Below are positions 17,355 through 26,626 of a DNA stretch of 40,031 bases, piece after piece. The stretch spans positions 1 through 40,031 of the forward strand of contig JAILQN010000249.1 in assembly GCA_024699005.1 (NCBI GenBank), written 5' to 3'. The DNA comes from Clostridia bacterium. Lineage in GTDB: Bacteria > Bacillota_A > Clostridia > Oscillospirales > Acutalibacteraceae. Each line of letters begins with the position of its first letter. The stretch's first letter is position 1. The position numbers were made by a program, and so were the translations under genes. The notes below the pieces were generated by a model, which was not told where the DNA came from, ran no database searches, and saw only the letters and a list, made by a program, of their open reading frames with translations.

Positions 17355-20300
17355 TCAACTGAAAATAATCCTGAAGCTGATTGTTGCAGTCCTGCCCATC
17401 GTTGTTCTGTGTCTGTTCAGCAGAAAGGTAAATCTGAAGAAGCCGGAACGCAGCAAGCAGTTTTTTATGCCGGCGGTCACGGCGGTTTACAGTATCGCCG
17501 CAATGCTGCTTATAAATAAAATCAATGAGTGGCTGCTTAGGTTAATTGACAATATCCCGAAATGGATCAGCAACCTCAGCACGATCTCATGGATGCCGGA
17601 AAAAGTCGCCAGTCTGTTCGTAAGGCTGAGCGATATGATCCGTTCTTTGCTGGACGGTCTGTCAATGAACTTCTGGGTATTCTTTATCGCAAATGCCGTT
17701 ATCCTTCTGGTATATCTGATCCTTAAACGCTTCATTATAAGTATCATGAAGCGTGCGGTAAAGACCGACGGCAGGCTGTTTGAACACACGGCGGCGGTCT
17801 TCTATGAGTACGATGAGGATCATGACCGCTGGTGCGTAAAAGAGGATTATTCCCAGACAAGGAATTTCCTGCACGTCATGTATATCGCAGTCGCGGTGAT
17901 CTCCGTGGTGCTCATGCTGGCGAGCAAGAAACTCTATGATGAAAAGCTTTTCCGCGCCGTTTTTTATCCGGTGTTCGGGATCATGATGATCGGCGAGCTG
18001 TATTTCTGTCTCGACGGTCTTACGATGCGCGAATACGCAAGCCGGATCCTAGGCGAGGATGATCTTTCCGTAAAAACCGTCAATTATACGCTTATCAGAA
18101 AGTATCTGCGTTCCCTGTTCGGCGACAAACTGTCTGCCGAGAGCACGGGTCTGAACAACGATCTCAGTTACACTGTTACCAACGAGGAGATCCTGCGGGA
18201 TCTTCTTGCAAGCGAGGATCACCGTCTCAACAGTTTCGCGGTCTATTACGACCGCCTTGAGAAAAGCGGGTTTGAAATCGACCATAATTATTTCTATTCC
18301 TCGCTGGATCTTCTGAACGGGAAAAGCATCCTGTTCAATAATCCGTTCTACTCGGATCTGATCCCGTACGCATTTTATCCGATGAACAGGACCCTGCTTA
18401 CCCACGAAAAAGTGCTTGTTATCCTGGGCAGGCACGCGATCGAGGATGATATCGTCGAATGGCTGCAGGACGGTATCGGCGCTGTGACCAATATTCCGTT
18501 CATGTGGAAGATCGACGTGCTTGACGAACAGCCGCGGGAGACGGATATCGGTATACTGACCCGCTCTCAGGTGCTGAATATCAGCGTGCATGACGCAAAC
18601 GAGGATTTTCTGAACAACGTCGGTTTTGTTGTGATAATCGAGCCGTCCAGGCTGATCTCCACAGCTCAGATCGGTCTGAACATGATCGTGAAAAAATGCC
18701 TTCACTACCGTGACCGCAACGTCGTTTACTGCCTTTGCGACAAGAATTGCGACGGTCTTGTGGACGCCATGTCGCACATCCTGCTGACAAGCATCACAGA
18801 GGTGGCGGCAACCGGCAAATATCACGGCACGTCTTCATATATGTGCTGGGATCCCGACGATGAATATCTGCATCACAGAATGCTGCCTAATATCTCCAGG
18901 TATCTCGGTGTCGGTACGGAGCTTTCCTTCGCCGCGCTGAAAAACCAGGTATCCGCCGTCAAATGGTACGGCGGCGAGGCGTTTCCCGTTACGGATATCC
19001 GCTGGATCGACAAGCAGTATTATTATGAACTGATGAAATATGCCGACCTGCCGGCAAGTCAGGAAGAGATGGACGAGCGTTTCCTCACGACATCGAATTT
19101 CTGGTCGGCTCCGAAGGAGAAGCATAATTATATCACTGTTGAGGATGAATCCTTCAACATGTTCGAGATCCTCAGGTCCTTCTCCACCAGGGCGACGGAA
19201 CAGGGGTTTGTCAACGTGATCTCCTCGGATTACATGCTGAGGGATTACATGGCGGATAACGCGTCGATTTTTGAGACCGACCCGAAAGCGATCCCATATA
19301 TAGTCGCGGATTTTGTCCGTTCGGAGCGCAACGTCATTCTGAAACTGATCCTGATGATGACTGCAAGGCCCACCAGCGAAGAAATGATCAAAAAGGAGTT
19401 TTCGCTGTTGGGTATCAGGACATACGATCTGAAAAATCAGCTCTGGTACTGGATCTATAAATGCTATTCCGACATCGAAAGCATAAGCAAATTGCCGGAG
19501 GATTACCGCGAGGCGGTCGCAGTCTGCGCGTCGCTGCCGCTGCATGCCGGTGACGGTACCGGCGTTGAGATATATTCCGACATCCTTTGTTTCTCCGAGC
19601 GGTTCAATATCAGCATGGGTGAGATGGAGCGGGTCTGGTCCATCAAAAACAAGGATTTCATTTCCATGTTCGTCTCCGAGCTCCGGTCCGCGTCTTATGT
19701 CACTGAGGATGAGAAGGGCGAGAAATATTACTTCGGTTCGGAACTGACGGGACACGTCTATCAGAAGTATCTGCCGGGGCAGTTCTTTACCTTTGACGGA
19801 AAATATTATGAAATGCTCTCCGTTACGGCTGAAGGACACATGCTTGTCCGCCGTGCCGCGGATCATATAACCGGGCGTAAGTTTTACAGACAGCTGCGCA
19901 GATATACCGTCGGGAACATGATACCCGACACAAGGATCGGCGCCTGCAAAGACGTGGCGGGCATGCGTATCCTGCGGGCAAATGCCGATATCACGGTGGA
20001 CACCGAAGGTTATTACCTGATGGACAGCTACGGTGATTTCCGCACCGCAAGGAAGGTTTTGTTTGACGCGGAGGTTGGCAGTATACCCGTGCGCAGATAC
20101 CGCAACAAGAGCATTCTGCGTATAGATCTGCCCGATACGGACGGAAAGCTGACAGACAGTGTCCGTTATACGATCGCTGTTATGATGAACGAGGTCTTCC
20201 GTACCATATTTGCCGAAAACCAGGCCTTCATCACTGCGCTTACAGACGACAGCTTCATCACGGATCCGGCAGAATGCAGACCGCTGACGTGTTCGATCGT

Positions 20301-23300
20301 TTCCGAAAACAGTGATCCTGCCCCCCGCAGTATTTTTATTCTGGAGGACAGTCAGCTGGATCTGGGGCTTCTTGATGCCGTGGAGCGGAATCTTTCCAGG
20401 ATCATGCAGATCGTGGAGGATTATATCGACTGGCATTACAGTGCTATGGAAAGCAGCCTGAACCCGCCTGTGCCTCCTTCTCCGGTGCCGTACACTCAGG
20501 TTTTCGGTCCGGTACCGAAAGATGACGAAGAGGACGGGAAGAAGAAAAAAGGCTTCTTCGAAAAACTTAAATCGCTGTTTAAACGGAAGAACAAAAAGGA
20601 AAAAGCGGAGAAAAAGAAAGGAAAACGGAGAAAGAAGAAGAGAAAAGGCGAGGATGCAGAGGTCGAGCCGGTTCCGCCCGTTCCGCCTGTGATCCCCGAA
20701 GGTGAAGATACTCCGGTTACGGACCCGGACGGATATACCGGAAACGGGGATGAGCCCCCGGCCGGATCCGACATTCCCGAAAATTCCGACTGGGAAGAAA
20801 CCGTTCCTCAGGATGACGAAGGCATTCCCGTGACGGAGCCTGACGGATATACCGGAAACGGGGATGAGCCCCCGGCGGGATCCGATATTCCGGAATATTC
20901 CGACCGGGAAGAAACCGTTCCGCAGGATGACGAAGGCATTCCGGTGACGGAGCCTGACGGATATACCGGGAACGGGGATGAACCCCCGGCCGGATCCGAT
21001 ATTCCGGAATATTCCGACCGGGAAGAAAACGTTCCGCAGGATGACGAAGACATTCCGGCGGCGCAGACCGGCGCGGTTTTGCCGGATGACGCCGAAGAGA
21101 ACGTGCCCCCCGCGCAGGACTCTGAAGATCTCAATCAGGTCGGGAAGAACGAGTCTGAATCAACCGAAATCCGGAACGGGGACGTTGTGGAGGAACAGTC
21201 CGTTCCGCCGCAGGACCTGCCCGAGATGGCAGCAGAGTATGAAACGGATACAATAACGGAAGACGACATCGTTGAGGACAGAGCGCTGAAAATCGAGCGC
21301 AAACCTTATCATGAGCGTTATTACATGCTGTTCGGCCATGCTTCAGAACCCCTGAATATAAACCTGAAGGGTACCAAAGACTATCTGTTTGAATTCAGCA
21401 GCGGTATAAACACTCTTCGTCAGGCGCGTGAGGGGATCGGTCTTTCGGAGTATATTTCCGCCGAAACCGCAAAGGATAAAAAGAATCTCAGGTATTGTGA
21501 TTTCTGCGGCGTGGAGATCCTCGGCGTGGAATTTGAGACCCTTGCCGACGGCAGGGACCGCTGCATGAACTGCAGCCGCACGACAGTCAGAACCGAAGAA
21601 GAATTCAAGCTGATTTTCCAAAACGTAAAACACAGCATGGAATCATTCTTCGGCATACGCATCAACGCTCCGATCCGTGTGGAAATGGTCAATTCCCGCA
21701 CACTGCATAAAAAACTGAACGATACATTTGTTCCCACAAAGAATCCCGACCCGCGTACTCTCGGGGTTGCGATCAACAGCCGCCGCGACGGATTTTCCCT
21801 TCTTGTCGAGAACGGATCTCCGCGTATGATGACGATGATGACCGTCGCTCATGAACTGACCCATATCTGGCAGTATCTGAATTGGGACAGCAAAGCGATA
21901 CGCCGCAAATACGGCAAGGACATGGAGCTCGAGATATATGAGGGTATGGCAAAGTGGGCTGAAATTCAGTTTGCGTTCCTGATCAACGAGCCTGTCGTCG
22001 CCAAGCGCGCCGAGCTGAACACGATGTTCCGCAAAGACGAGTACGGCAGGGGCTTCCTGCGTTATCGCGCCAACTATCCGATTTCCAGAGGCGTTATTCT
22101 CACCGGTCTGACTCCGTTCCTTAACATTGAGGAACCGCTGGATCCGTCCTTCTGCTGCCCGCTGGACGAGCTGTTTATCCTTCCTCCGGAAATGCCGCAG
22201 ACCGTTGAAGGCCCCGGCAGGAAGAAAACTTCCACAGACGATAAGGATAAAAACGATATCTGCAACGTTGCTCTGAAGGGCGCAAAGGACAGGGATCCCG
22301 TTGCGGTGAAGAGGTATGCCTACGAACTTCTCACAGATTCGGAAAAAGCCCTTTACGACCGCGTTTATGCTGCGATCGCCGCATTTGAGACGGACCTGAC
22401 GGATCTCGCCGGTTACAATATACCGTATCAGCAGGTCAATAAAGTGGTTTCCTTTATCAGATACGACCATCCGGAGATCTTCTGGTACTCGTCCTGTTCC
22501 TACAGCTATTCACAGGCTGATTCCGTTCTGCAGAGTATCATGCTGACTTACAACTTGACTCAGCATGAGGCCGCCGAACGGCAGGAAAAGATCGACATGG
22601 CTATCGGCTCGTTCCTCTCTTCCGTTACGGATGAAATGAGCGATTTCGAGACCGTCCTCAAGGTTTATGAGAACATCATCAAACTCATCGACTACGATAC
22701 GATCGGTCTTGACCGGCAGAAAGCGGAGAAGGCGAAGAACGGCGGCGAAGATAACGCTCCGGATGATCTGCGTTCTATCTACGGCGTTTTTGTGAACAAG
22801 AAAGCTGTATGCGCGGGCTATGCGAAGGCGACTCAGTATCTGCTGAACAAACTCGGCATAGAGTGCGTATATTATGAGAATAATGTTCATGCCTGGAACC
22901 TTGTGAAACTGGAAGGCGAGTATTATCACCTTGATACGACATGGGGTGACAGCTCCAATACGAAACCCGAAAAGAATATTTCCGACGACGTATCCTATGA
23001 CTGCTTCTGCATAACAAGCGAAGAAGTCGCGAAGCTCGAGTCGCATGAATTGAAATCCGAGCTTCCCATTCCGGAGTGCACTGCCGTCGCCTGCAATTAT
23101 TATAACCGGTTCGGTCTTGTTTTCGACGCTTATGATTTCGTGAAGATCCGCGATATCACCATGAGCCTTGTGTCGCACGGCACCTCGACCGTCGCGTATA
23201 AGTGCTCCGGTGACGAGGTATATCAGACCATGCGGAAAGAACTGATCGAAAACCGTAAATTCATAGAGATACTTCAGTATATCAATCTCAAAAGCGACGT

Positions 23301-23379
23301 GCGCGTCGGTACGGAGTTCACTTATTTCCAGTCGGAGGAAATGCGCACGTTCCGGTTCAAGGTTAAAGTGCAGCGTTAG
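17347..23379 (+). CDS. Giant membrane protein with Cys4 zinc finger, DA1-like metallopeptidase and transglutaminase-like domains
   Basis: A 2010-residue protein starting at the ATG at 17347, which overlaps the previous stop; an earlier in-frame ATG at 17311 lies deep inside the upstream gene. Layout: about five membrane helices (near 5-24, 39-57, 105-130, 178-196, 200-222); a large cytoplasmic-type region to about 1040, unassigned; a Lys-rich stretch (1064-1105); three tandem 38-residue acidic repeats (1122-1235); a Cys4 zinc-finger/LIM-like unit (C1384, C1387, C1406, C1409); a zinc metallopeptidase motif HELTH (1502-1506) with a downstream glutamate in EGMAKWAE (E1532); and a transglutaminase-like Cys-His-Asp triad (C1822 in VCAGYAK, H1848 in HAWNLV, D1863 in LDTTWGD). 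The zinc finger followed by HExxH and EGM resembles the plant and bacterial DA1-like family. The protein could cleave or crosslink partners; targets are unknown. Confidence 0.85.
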   Translation: MIDQLKIILKLIVAVLPIVVLCLFSRKVNLKKPERSKQFFMPAVTAVYSIAAMLLINKINEWLLRLIDNIPKWISNLSTISWMPEKVASLFVRLSDMIRSLLDGLSMNFWVFFIANAVILLVYLILKRFIISIMKRAVKTDGRLFEHTAAVFYEYDEDHDRWCVKEDYSQTRNFLHVMYIAVAVISVVLMLASKKLYDEKLFRAVFYPVFGIMMIGELYFCLDGLTMREYASRILGEDDLSVKTVNYTLIRKYLRSLFGDKLSAESTGLNNDLSYTVTNEEILRDLLASEDHRLNSFAVYYDRLEKSGFEIDHNYFYSSLDLLNGKSILFNNPFYSDLIPYAFYPMNRTLLTHEKVLVILGRHAIEDDIVEWLQDGIGAVTNIPFMWKIDVLDEQPRETDIGILTRSQVLNISVHDANEDFLNNVGFVVIIEPSRLISTAQIGLNMIVKKCLHYRDRNVVYCLCDKNCDGLVDAMSHILLTSITEVAATGKYHGTSSYMCWDPDDEYLHHRMLPNISRYLGVGTELSFAALKNQVSAVKWYGGEAFPVTDIRWIDKQYYYELMKYADLPASQEEMDERFLTTSNFWSAPKEKHNYITVEDESFNMFEILRSFSTRATEQGFVNVISSDYMLRDYMADNASIFETDPKAIPYIVADFVRSERNVILKLILMMTARPTSEEMIKKEFSLLGIRTYDLKNQLWYWIYKCYSDIESISKLPEDYREAVAVCASLPLHAGDGTGVEIYSDILCFSERFNISMGEMERVWSIKNKDFISMFVSELRSASYVTEDEKGEKYYFGSELTGHVYQKYLPGQFFTFDGKYYEMLSVTAEGHMLVRRAADHITGRKFYRQLRRYTVGNMIPDTRIGACKDVAGMRILRANADITVDTEGYYLMDSYGDFRTARKVLFDAEVGSIPVRRYRNKSILRIDLPDTDGKLTDSVRYTIAVMMNEVFRTIFAENQAFITALTDDSFITDPAECRPLTCSIVSENSDPAPRSIFILEDSQLDLGLLDAVERNLSRIMQIVEDYIDWHYSAMESSLNPPVPPSPVPYTQVFGPVPKDDEEDGKKKKGFFEKLKSLFKRKNKKEKAEKKKGKRRKKKRKGEDAEVEPVPPVPPVIPEGEDTPVTDPDGYTGNGDEPPAGSDIPENSDWEETVPQDDEGIPVTEPDGYTGNGDEPPAGSDIPEYSDREETVPQDDEGIPVTEPDGYTGNGDEPPAGSDIPEYSDREENVPQDDEDIPAAQTGAVLPDDAEENVPPAQDSEDLNQVGKNESESTEIRNGDVVEEQSVPPQDLPEMAAEYETDTITEDDIVEDRALKIERKPYHERYYMLFGHASEPLNINLKGTKDYLFEFSSGINTLRQAREGIGLSEYISAETAKDKKNLRYCDFCGVEILGVEFETLADGRDRCMNCSRTTVRTEEEFKLIFQNVKHSMESFFGIRINAPIRVEMVNSRTLHKKLNDTFVPTKNPDPRTLGVAINSRRDGFSLLVENGSPRMMTMMTVAHELTHIWQYLNWDSKAIRRKYGKDMELEIYEGMAKWAEIQFAFLINEPVVAKRAELNTMFRKDEYGRGFLRYRANYPISRGVILTGLTPFLNIEEPLDPSFCCPLDELFILPPEMPQTVEGPGRKKTSTDDKDKNDICNVALKGAKDRDPVAVKRYAYELLTDSEKALYDRVYAAIAAFETDLTDLAGYNIPYQQVNKVVSFIRYDHPEIFWYSSCSYSYSQADSVLQSIMLTYNLTQHEAAERQEKIDMAIGSFLSSVTDEMSDFETVLKVYENIIKLIDYDTIGLDRQKAEKAKNGGEDNAPDDLRSIYGVFVNKKAVCAGYAKATQYLLNKLGIECVYYENNVHAWNLVKLEGEYYHLDTTWGDSSNTKPEKNISDDVSYDCFCITSEEVAKLESHELKSELPIPECTAVACNYYNRFGLVFDAYDFVKIRDITMSLVSHGTSTVAYKCSGDEVYQTMRKELIENRKFIEILQYINLKSDVRVGTEFTYFQSEEMRTFRFKVKVQR
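20710..21051 (+). repeat. Three tandem 114-bp in-frame repeats
   Basis: The block ggatataccgg recurs at 20731, 20845 and 20959, exactly 114 bp apart. Each unit encodes 38 residues containing EPDGYTGNGDEPPAGSDIPE and VPQDDEG. Copies 2 and 3 are nearly identical, copy 1 is more diverged. The product is an acidic, Pro-rich flexible linker between the Lys-rich segment and the zinc-finger/protease domains. High identity makes copy-number change likely between strains. Confidence 0.92.
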
Positions 23380-23417
23380 CTGTCTTTAAAAATAAAGAAA
23401 TACGGAGAATAATCATT

Positions 23418-23708
23418 ATGGCAAAAAGCAGAAAAAAATCCAAGCTTCCGGTCATTATTGTCGTGATCGTCCTTGTCGCCGTCCTTGCGATCGTGTTTGT
23501 GCCAAGGCTTGTGCACAAATGCGACAACTGCGGAAAAACCTTTGTTGGTACCGGCTATTCGGGTAATATCATTTCCGAGGCTTTGGCTGACAGAGAAAAG
23601 ATCCTCTGCAAGGACTGCGCGGAAAAAGAGCATGCAGTTTCCGGATTCTTTGGCGGATCCATAGAAGATTATAAGCGTCCGCTGTTCGGATCTGCAAAAG
23701 AGAAGTAA
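23418..23708 (+). CDS. Small TM-anchored zinc-ribbon protein
   Basis: A 96-residue protein. A basic N-terminus (KSRKKSK) and one membrane helix (about 11-31) are followed by a Cys4 site: C35-x-x-C38 and C64-x-x-C67, with an NCGKTF / CKDCA arrangement typical of zinc ribbons. The charge pattern (basic residues before the helix) suggests the N-terminus is inside and the ribbon outside or in a membrane-adjacent position, but a type II inside arrangement cannot be excluded. GGAGAA lies before the ATG. It is fifth in the VWA operon, 38 bp after the giant protein, whose own Cys4 finger has a similar layout. A partner-binding role is plausible. Confidence 0.75.
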   Translation: MAKSRKKSKLPVIIVVIVLVAVLAIVFVPRLVHKCDNCGKTFVGTGYSGNIISEALADREKILCKDCAEKEHAVSGFFGGSIEDYKRPLFGSAKEK

Positions 23709-23720
23709 TGAGGTAACAGA

Positions 23721-24170
23721 ATGAAAAAGAACATTTATAAAGCAGCGTTGTTTTTACTGATCGCACTGACGGTCCTTTCTTTCTCCGGCTGCGGAGAATC
23801 AAGTAAGGTTAAAGCGGTCATCTCCGATTTCCAGACCGCCTGCAACAATATGGATCTGAACGCTGTCGTGGCGTGTATGGACAATCCGATCTTCAACACG
23901 CTCAATGGCGTTTCGGATCTTATCGGTCTGGATAAAAACAAACTTGTCGATCTGCTCGGACAGTTTCTCGGCGATTTTGCTGCCAGTGACTATCTTAAAA
24001 CCATGAAGATCAAAGTGTCAAAAGTCACGGTAGACAATTCGATCGCATTTGCAACCGCGGAAATAAGCGGGAAAAATGCCGATGGGACAGACTATTCCAA
24101 GAATGTTGTTTTTGAATGCGAGCTTGTCGATGACGCATGGAAGATCAAAAACATAAAAGATGCCGCATAA
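23721..24170 (+). CDS. Small lipoprotein, NTF2/DUF4878-like fold suspected
   Basis: A 149-residue protein with a clear lipoprotein signal peptide: basic MKKNIYK, a hydrophobic core, and the lipobox FSGC with C24 as the lipidated residue. The mature part begins with a helix (VKAVISDFQTACNNMDLNAVVACM) and ends in strands with the pattern ...VVFECELVDDAWKIKNI, as in small DUF4878/NTF2-like lipoproteins of Firmicutes. Such domains usually bind ligands or partners and rarely have catalytic activity. It starts 12 bp after the zinc-ribbon gene and is the last gene of the operon before an inverted repeat. Confidence 0.78.
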   Translation: MKKNIYKAALFLLIALTVLSFSGCGESSKVKAVISDFQTACNNMDLNAVVACMDNPIFNTLNGVSDLIGLDKNKLVDLLGQFLGDFAASDYLKTMKIKVSKVTVDNSIAFATAEISGKNADGTDYSKNVVFECELVDDAWKIKNIKDAA

Positions 24171-24187
24171 TACTTATAATTGACAGA

Positions 24188-24228
24188 ACGATCCGTCATT
24201 GTTCCGCAAACGGTATATGACGGATCGT
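24188..24228. terminator. 12-bp perfect inverted repeat after the VWA operon
   Basis: ACGATCCGTCAT (24188-24199) and ATGACGGATCGT (24217-24228) are perfect arms with a 17-nt spacer. The hairpin is placed as a terminator for the operon ending at 24170, but the T-run after it is poor (tattggtgttt). It also sits immediately before the candidate promoter of the next gene, so an operator role is possible. Confidence 0.55.
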
Positions 24229-24229
24229 A

Positions 24230-24259
24230 TTGGTGTTTATTAAGGCGATACCGCATAAT
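24230..24259 (+). promoter_or_regulatory. Candidate promoter of the CASTOR/POLLUX-like gene
   Basis: TTGGTG (24230-24235) and CATAAT (24254-24259) are 18 bp apart, with four mismatch positions or fewer to consensus in total. The inverted repeat 24188-24228 abuts the -35. The start codon follows at 24296. Confidence 0.4.
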
Positions 24260-24295
24260 TATAGGTGCGCTTTGCATGTATATTAAAAAGGGACA

Positions 24296-26449
24296 ATGAA
24301 GACAAGTGTTTTTCGAAGAGTCGGTGAATGGCTGAGCATCCAGGTCACAAAGAATACAAGCCGTATTCTTCTGGTAGGCATCCTGGTGCTGAATATCATT
24401 TTTATTCTTTTTTCCGCGCTGCTGATAAGCAGTTTCGGTCTTAAGGGAACGGAGCATATGGATTTCCTTAAGGCTGCGTTCTGCACGGTGACAATGATAA
24501 TGGACGCCGGCTGCATCCAGTTCGTTGTTGAGGATATCGGTCCGGATAACTTCAGGATCGCCGTTTTGTGTCTGCTGATCATTTTCACCGGAATGATCAT
24601 TTTCACCGGTGCGCTGATCGGTTATATCACAAACTATATCTCCATGTTCATTGAGCGCGCCAACGAGGGCGAAAGAAAGCTGCGCGCTTCGGATCACATC
24701 GTGATCCTCAACTGGAACACCAGGGCCTCCGAGATCATCAATGATCTGCTTTACCGGGATGGCAAGCAGAAGGTGGTCGTTCTGGTCGATTCAAATAAGG
24801 ATGATGTGCATAAGGAGATAAGCGAACGGCTTGCGGATACGATCAACCGCGAAAACCGGGCGGTTGCCGAGGAAGCAAAAAAACGCGGCGGTCTTGCCGG
24901 CAGGATATACAGACTCAAAAACAGGTTCCGTATGAACGTTACCGTGGTGGTCCGTGAAGGAGACGTCTTCTCGACAAAGCAGCTGGAAGACATCTCTCTT
25001 AAAAGAGCGAAAAGCGTGATCATCCTCGGCGGCGACGTGAATTCCGCGGTCTGCAAGTTCGAAACGCAGGAGCGTCTTGAAAATTTGAAAAAAGGCAACG
25101 CGCTGACCGTCAAAACACTGATGCAGGTCGCCGATATCACCGGCGCGGAGGATTCCAACGACGATCAGACTATCATTGTCGAGATCACGGATGAATGGAC
25201 TCAGGAGCTGGTAAACAAAATCATTCGGGTAAAGGAAGTTGACGGCAAGTGCAATATAGTTCCCGTGCGTGTCAACAGAGTGCTCGGGCAGATCCTTTCT
25301 CAGTTCTCGCTGATGCCGGAGCTGAACGAGGTATACAGCGAACTGTTCTCCAATAAAGGCGCGGCGTTTTACTGCAAACCGACGCGCCACAGTGACGCGA
25401 TCGAATTCACCAATGAGAAACTCGGCAACCGGTTCTGCAGTATACCGCTGACCACACTGTCCTTTCGCGGCAGGCAATTCGGCTATTTTACCGCTGCGGC
25501 GGAGAACCAGATCAACATGAAATCGTCTCTGGAATATGAGGAGGCGAGCGTGTCTATCCGTCTTAATCCCGATTACGCGCCATGCCAGAAGAACATTATC
25601 ATTCTGGGACATAACAATAAAACCCGTGAGCTTGTGGAAGGCTTCGTCGCTTATATGAAAGAGTGGAAGATAGGCGGAGTGAAGCTGCATATCACCGTTA
25701 TCGATGATGAAAAGTCCGCGGGAAAAATGGCGGAATACGAGGAAATAATAAAAGATGAATTCGGTGACAGCGATTGCTTCATTGCCGAGTATTTTGCCGC
25801 GGATATCTATGACAGAGAACGCATCACGACAAAAATGCGTCAGATAATCGAGGGCAACGAAACCGATACCAGCGTGCTGATCCTTTCCGACGAGAACGTC
25901 CTGAAGGAGGATATCGATTCCAATGCGTTGACGAATCTTGTGTATCTGCAGGATATCATCGAAGACAAAAAGAAGAACGAACGCGGATTTGATCCCGAGA
26001 GCATCGATGTCGTCGTTGAGATCATAGATCCGAAGCATCACGATGTTATCGGCAATTACAGTACGAACAACGTCGTCATCAGCAACCGTTATATCAGCAA
26101 AATGATCACACAGATCAGCGAGAAGCAGGAACTTTACGAGTTCTACAAGGATGTCCTGACCTACGATACCGACGACAGCAACTATGACAGCAAGGAGATA
26201 TACCTTAAAGAAGCCGACAGATTCTTCCTGGACAGTCAGATTCCCGGGGAATGTACGACGGGACAGCTGATCCGCGGCGTGTGGGAGCAGTCTGTCGATC
26301 CGAAGGTCTTCAGGACTCAGCTTAACCCGACGCTGGTTCTCGGTTACGTACGCCCGCATGAGGGAATGACGCTGTTCACCGGGGACCAGAATAAGGAAAC
26401 AGTGAAGCTTCAGCATAATGACAAACTGATCGTTTACAGTCTGCATTGA
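24296..26449 (+). CDS. CASTOR/POLLUX-like RCK ion-channel protein
   Basis: A 717-residue protein. Two membrane helices (about 22-46 and 82-107) flank a re-entrant segment with TMIMDAGCIQF, similar to the ADAG selectivity-filter region of the CASTOR/POLLUX family. Next comes a first RCK/Rossmann domain starting HIVILNWN (about 124-132), with VVVREGDVFS and an RAKSVIILGGD strand, and a second one starting NIIILGHNNKTRELV (about 430). Known members are ligand-gated cation channels regulated by nucleotides or ions bound to RCK domains. Here the GxGxxG glycine pattern is replaced by NWN and GHN, as in CASTOR-like proteins. The ribosome binding site (AAAGGG) is close to the ATG. The gene stands alone between an inverted repeat and a terminator, directly between the VWA operon and the RyR/STING operon. 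Confidence 0.85.
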   Translation: MKTSVFRRVGEWLSIQVTKNTSRILLVGILVLNIIFILFSALLISSFGLKGTEHMDFLKAAFCTVTMIMDAGCIQFVVEDIGPDNFRIAVLCLLIIFTGMIIFTGALIGYITNYISMFIERANEGERKLRASDHIVILNWNTRASEIINDLLYRDGKQKVVVLVDSNKDDVHKEISERLADTINRENRAVAEEAKKRGGLAGRIYRLKNRFRMNVTVVVREGDVFSTKQLEDISLKRAKSVIILGGDVNSAVCKFETQERLENLKKGNALTVKTLMQVADITGAEDSNDDQTIIVEITDEWTQELVNKIIRVKEVDGKCNIVPVRVNRVLGQILSQFSLMPELNEVYSELFSNKGAAFYCKPTRHSDAIEFTNEKLGNRFCSIPLTTLSFRGRQFGYFTAAAENQINMKSSLEYEEASVSIRLNPDYAPCQKNIIILGHNNKTRELVEGFVAYMKEWKIGGVKLHITVIDDEKSAGKMAEYEEIIKDEFGDSDCFIAEYFAADIYDRERITTKMRQIIEGNETDTSVLILSDENVLKEDIDSNALTNLVYLQDIIEDKKKNERGFDPESIDVVVEIIDPKHHDVIGNYSTNNVVISNRYISKMITQISEKQELYEFYKDVLTYDTDDSNYDSKEIYLKEADRFFLDSQIPGECTTGQLIRGVWEQSVDPKVFRTQLNPTLVLGYVRPHEGMTLFTGDQNKETVKLQHNDKLIVYSLH

Positions 26450-26512
26450 TATCCGAAGAATATATACAGTAATATCTCTGCAGAAAACGAGATTTAAGAC
26501 AGTATTTATATG

Positions 26513-26545
26513 AGGGGCTGTTGTTTGTTCTGCAGTCCCTTTTTA
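26513..26545 (+). terminator. Intrinsic terminator after the CASTOR-like gene
   Basis: AGGGGCTG (26513-26520) pairs with CAGTCCCT (26533-26540), with one G-U pair, and is followed by a run of T. It separates the channel gene from the downstream operon. Confidence 0.75.
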
Positions 26546-26626
26546 TTGACTCTTCACGTACGGCAGACGCGGTATCGGGACCCGTGCCGGTAATAAGCTG
26601 AAACATCCGGCGGATATTATTCTGCG

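Noticed and set aside
20710..21051. CRISPR-like array
   Set aside because: The repeats are 114 bp, adjacent without spacers and in frame with a coding gene; no cas genes are present.
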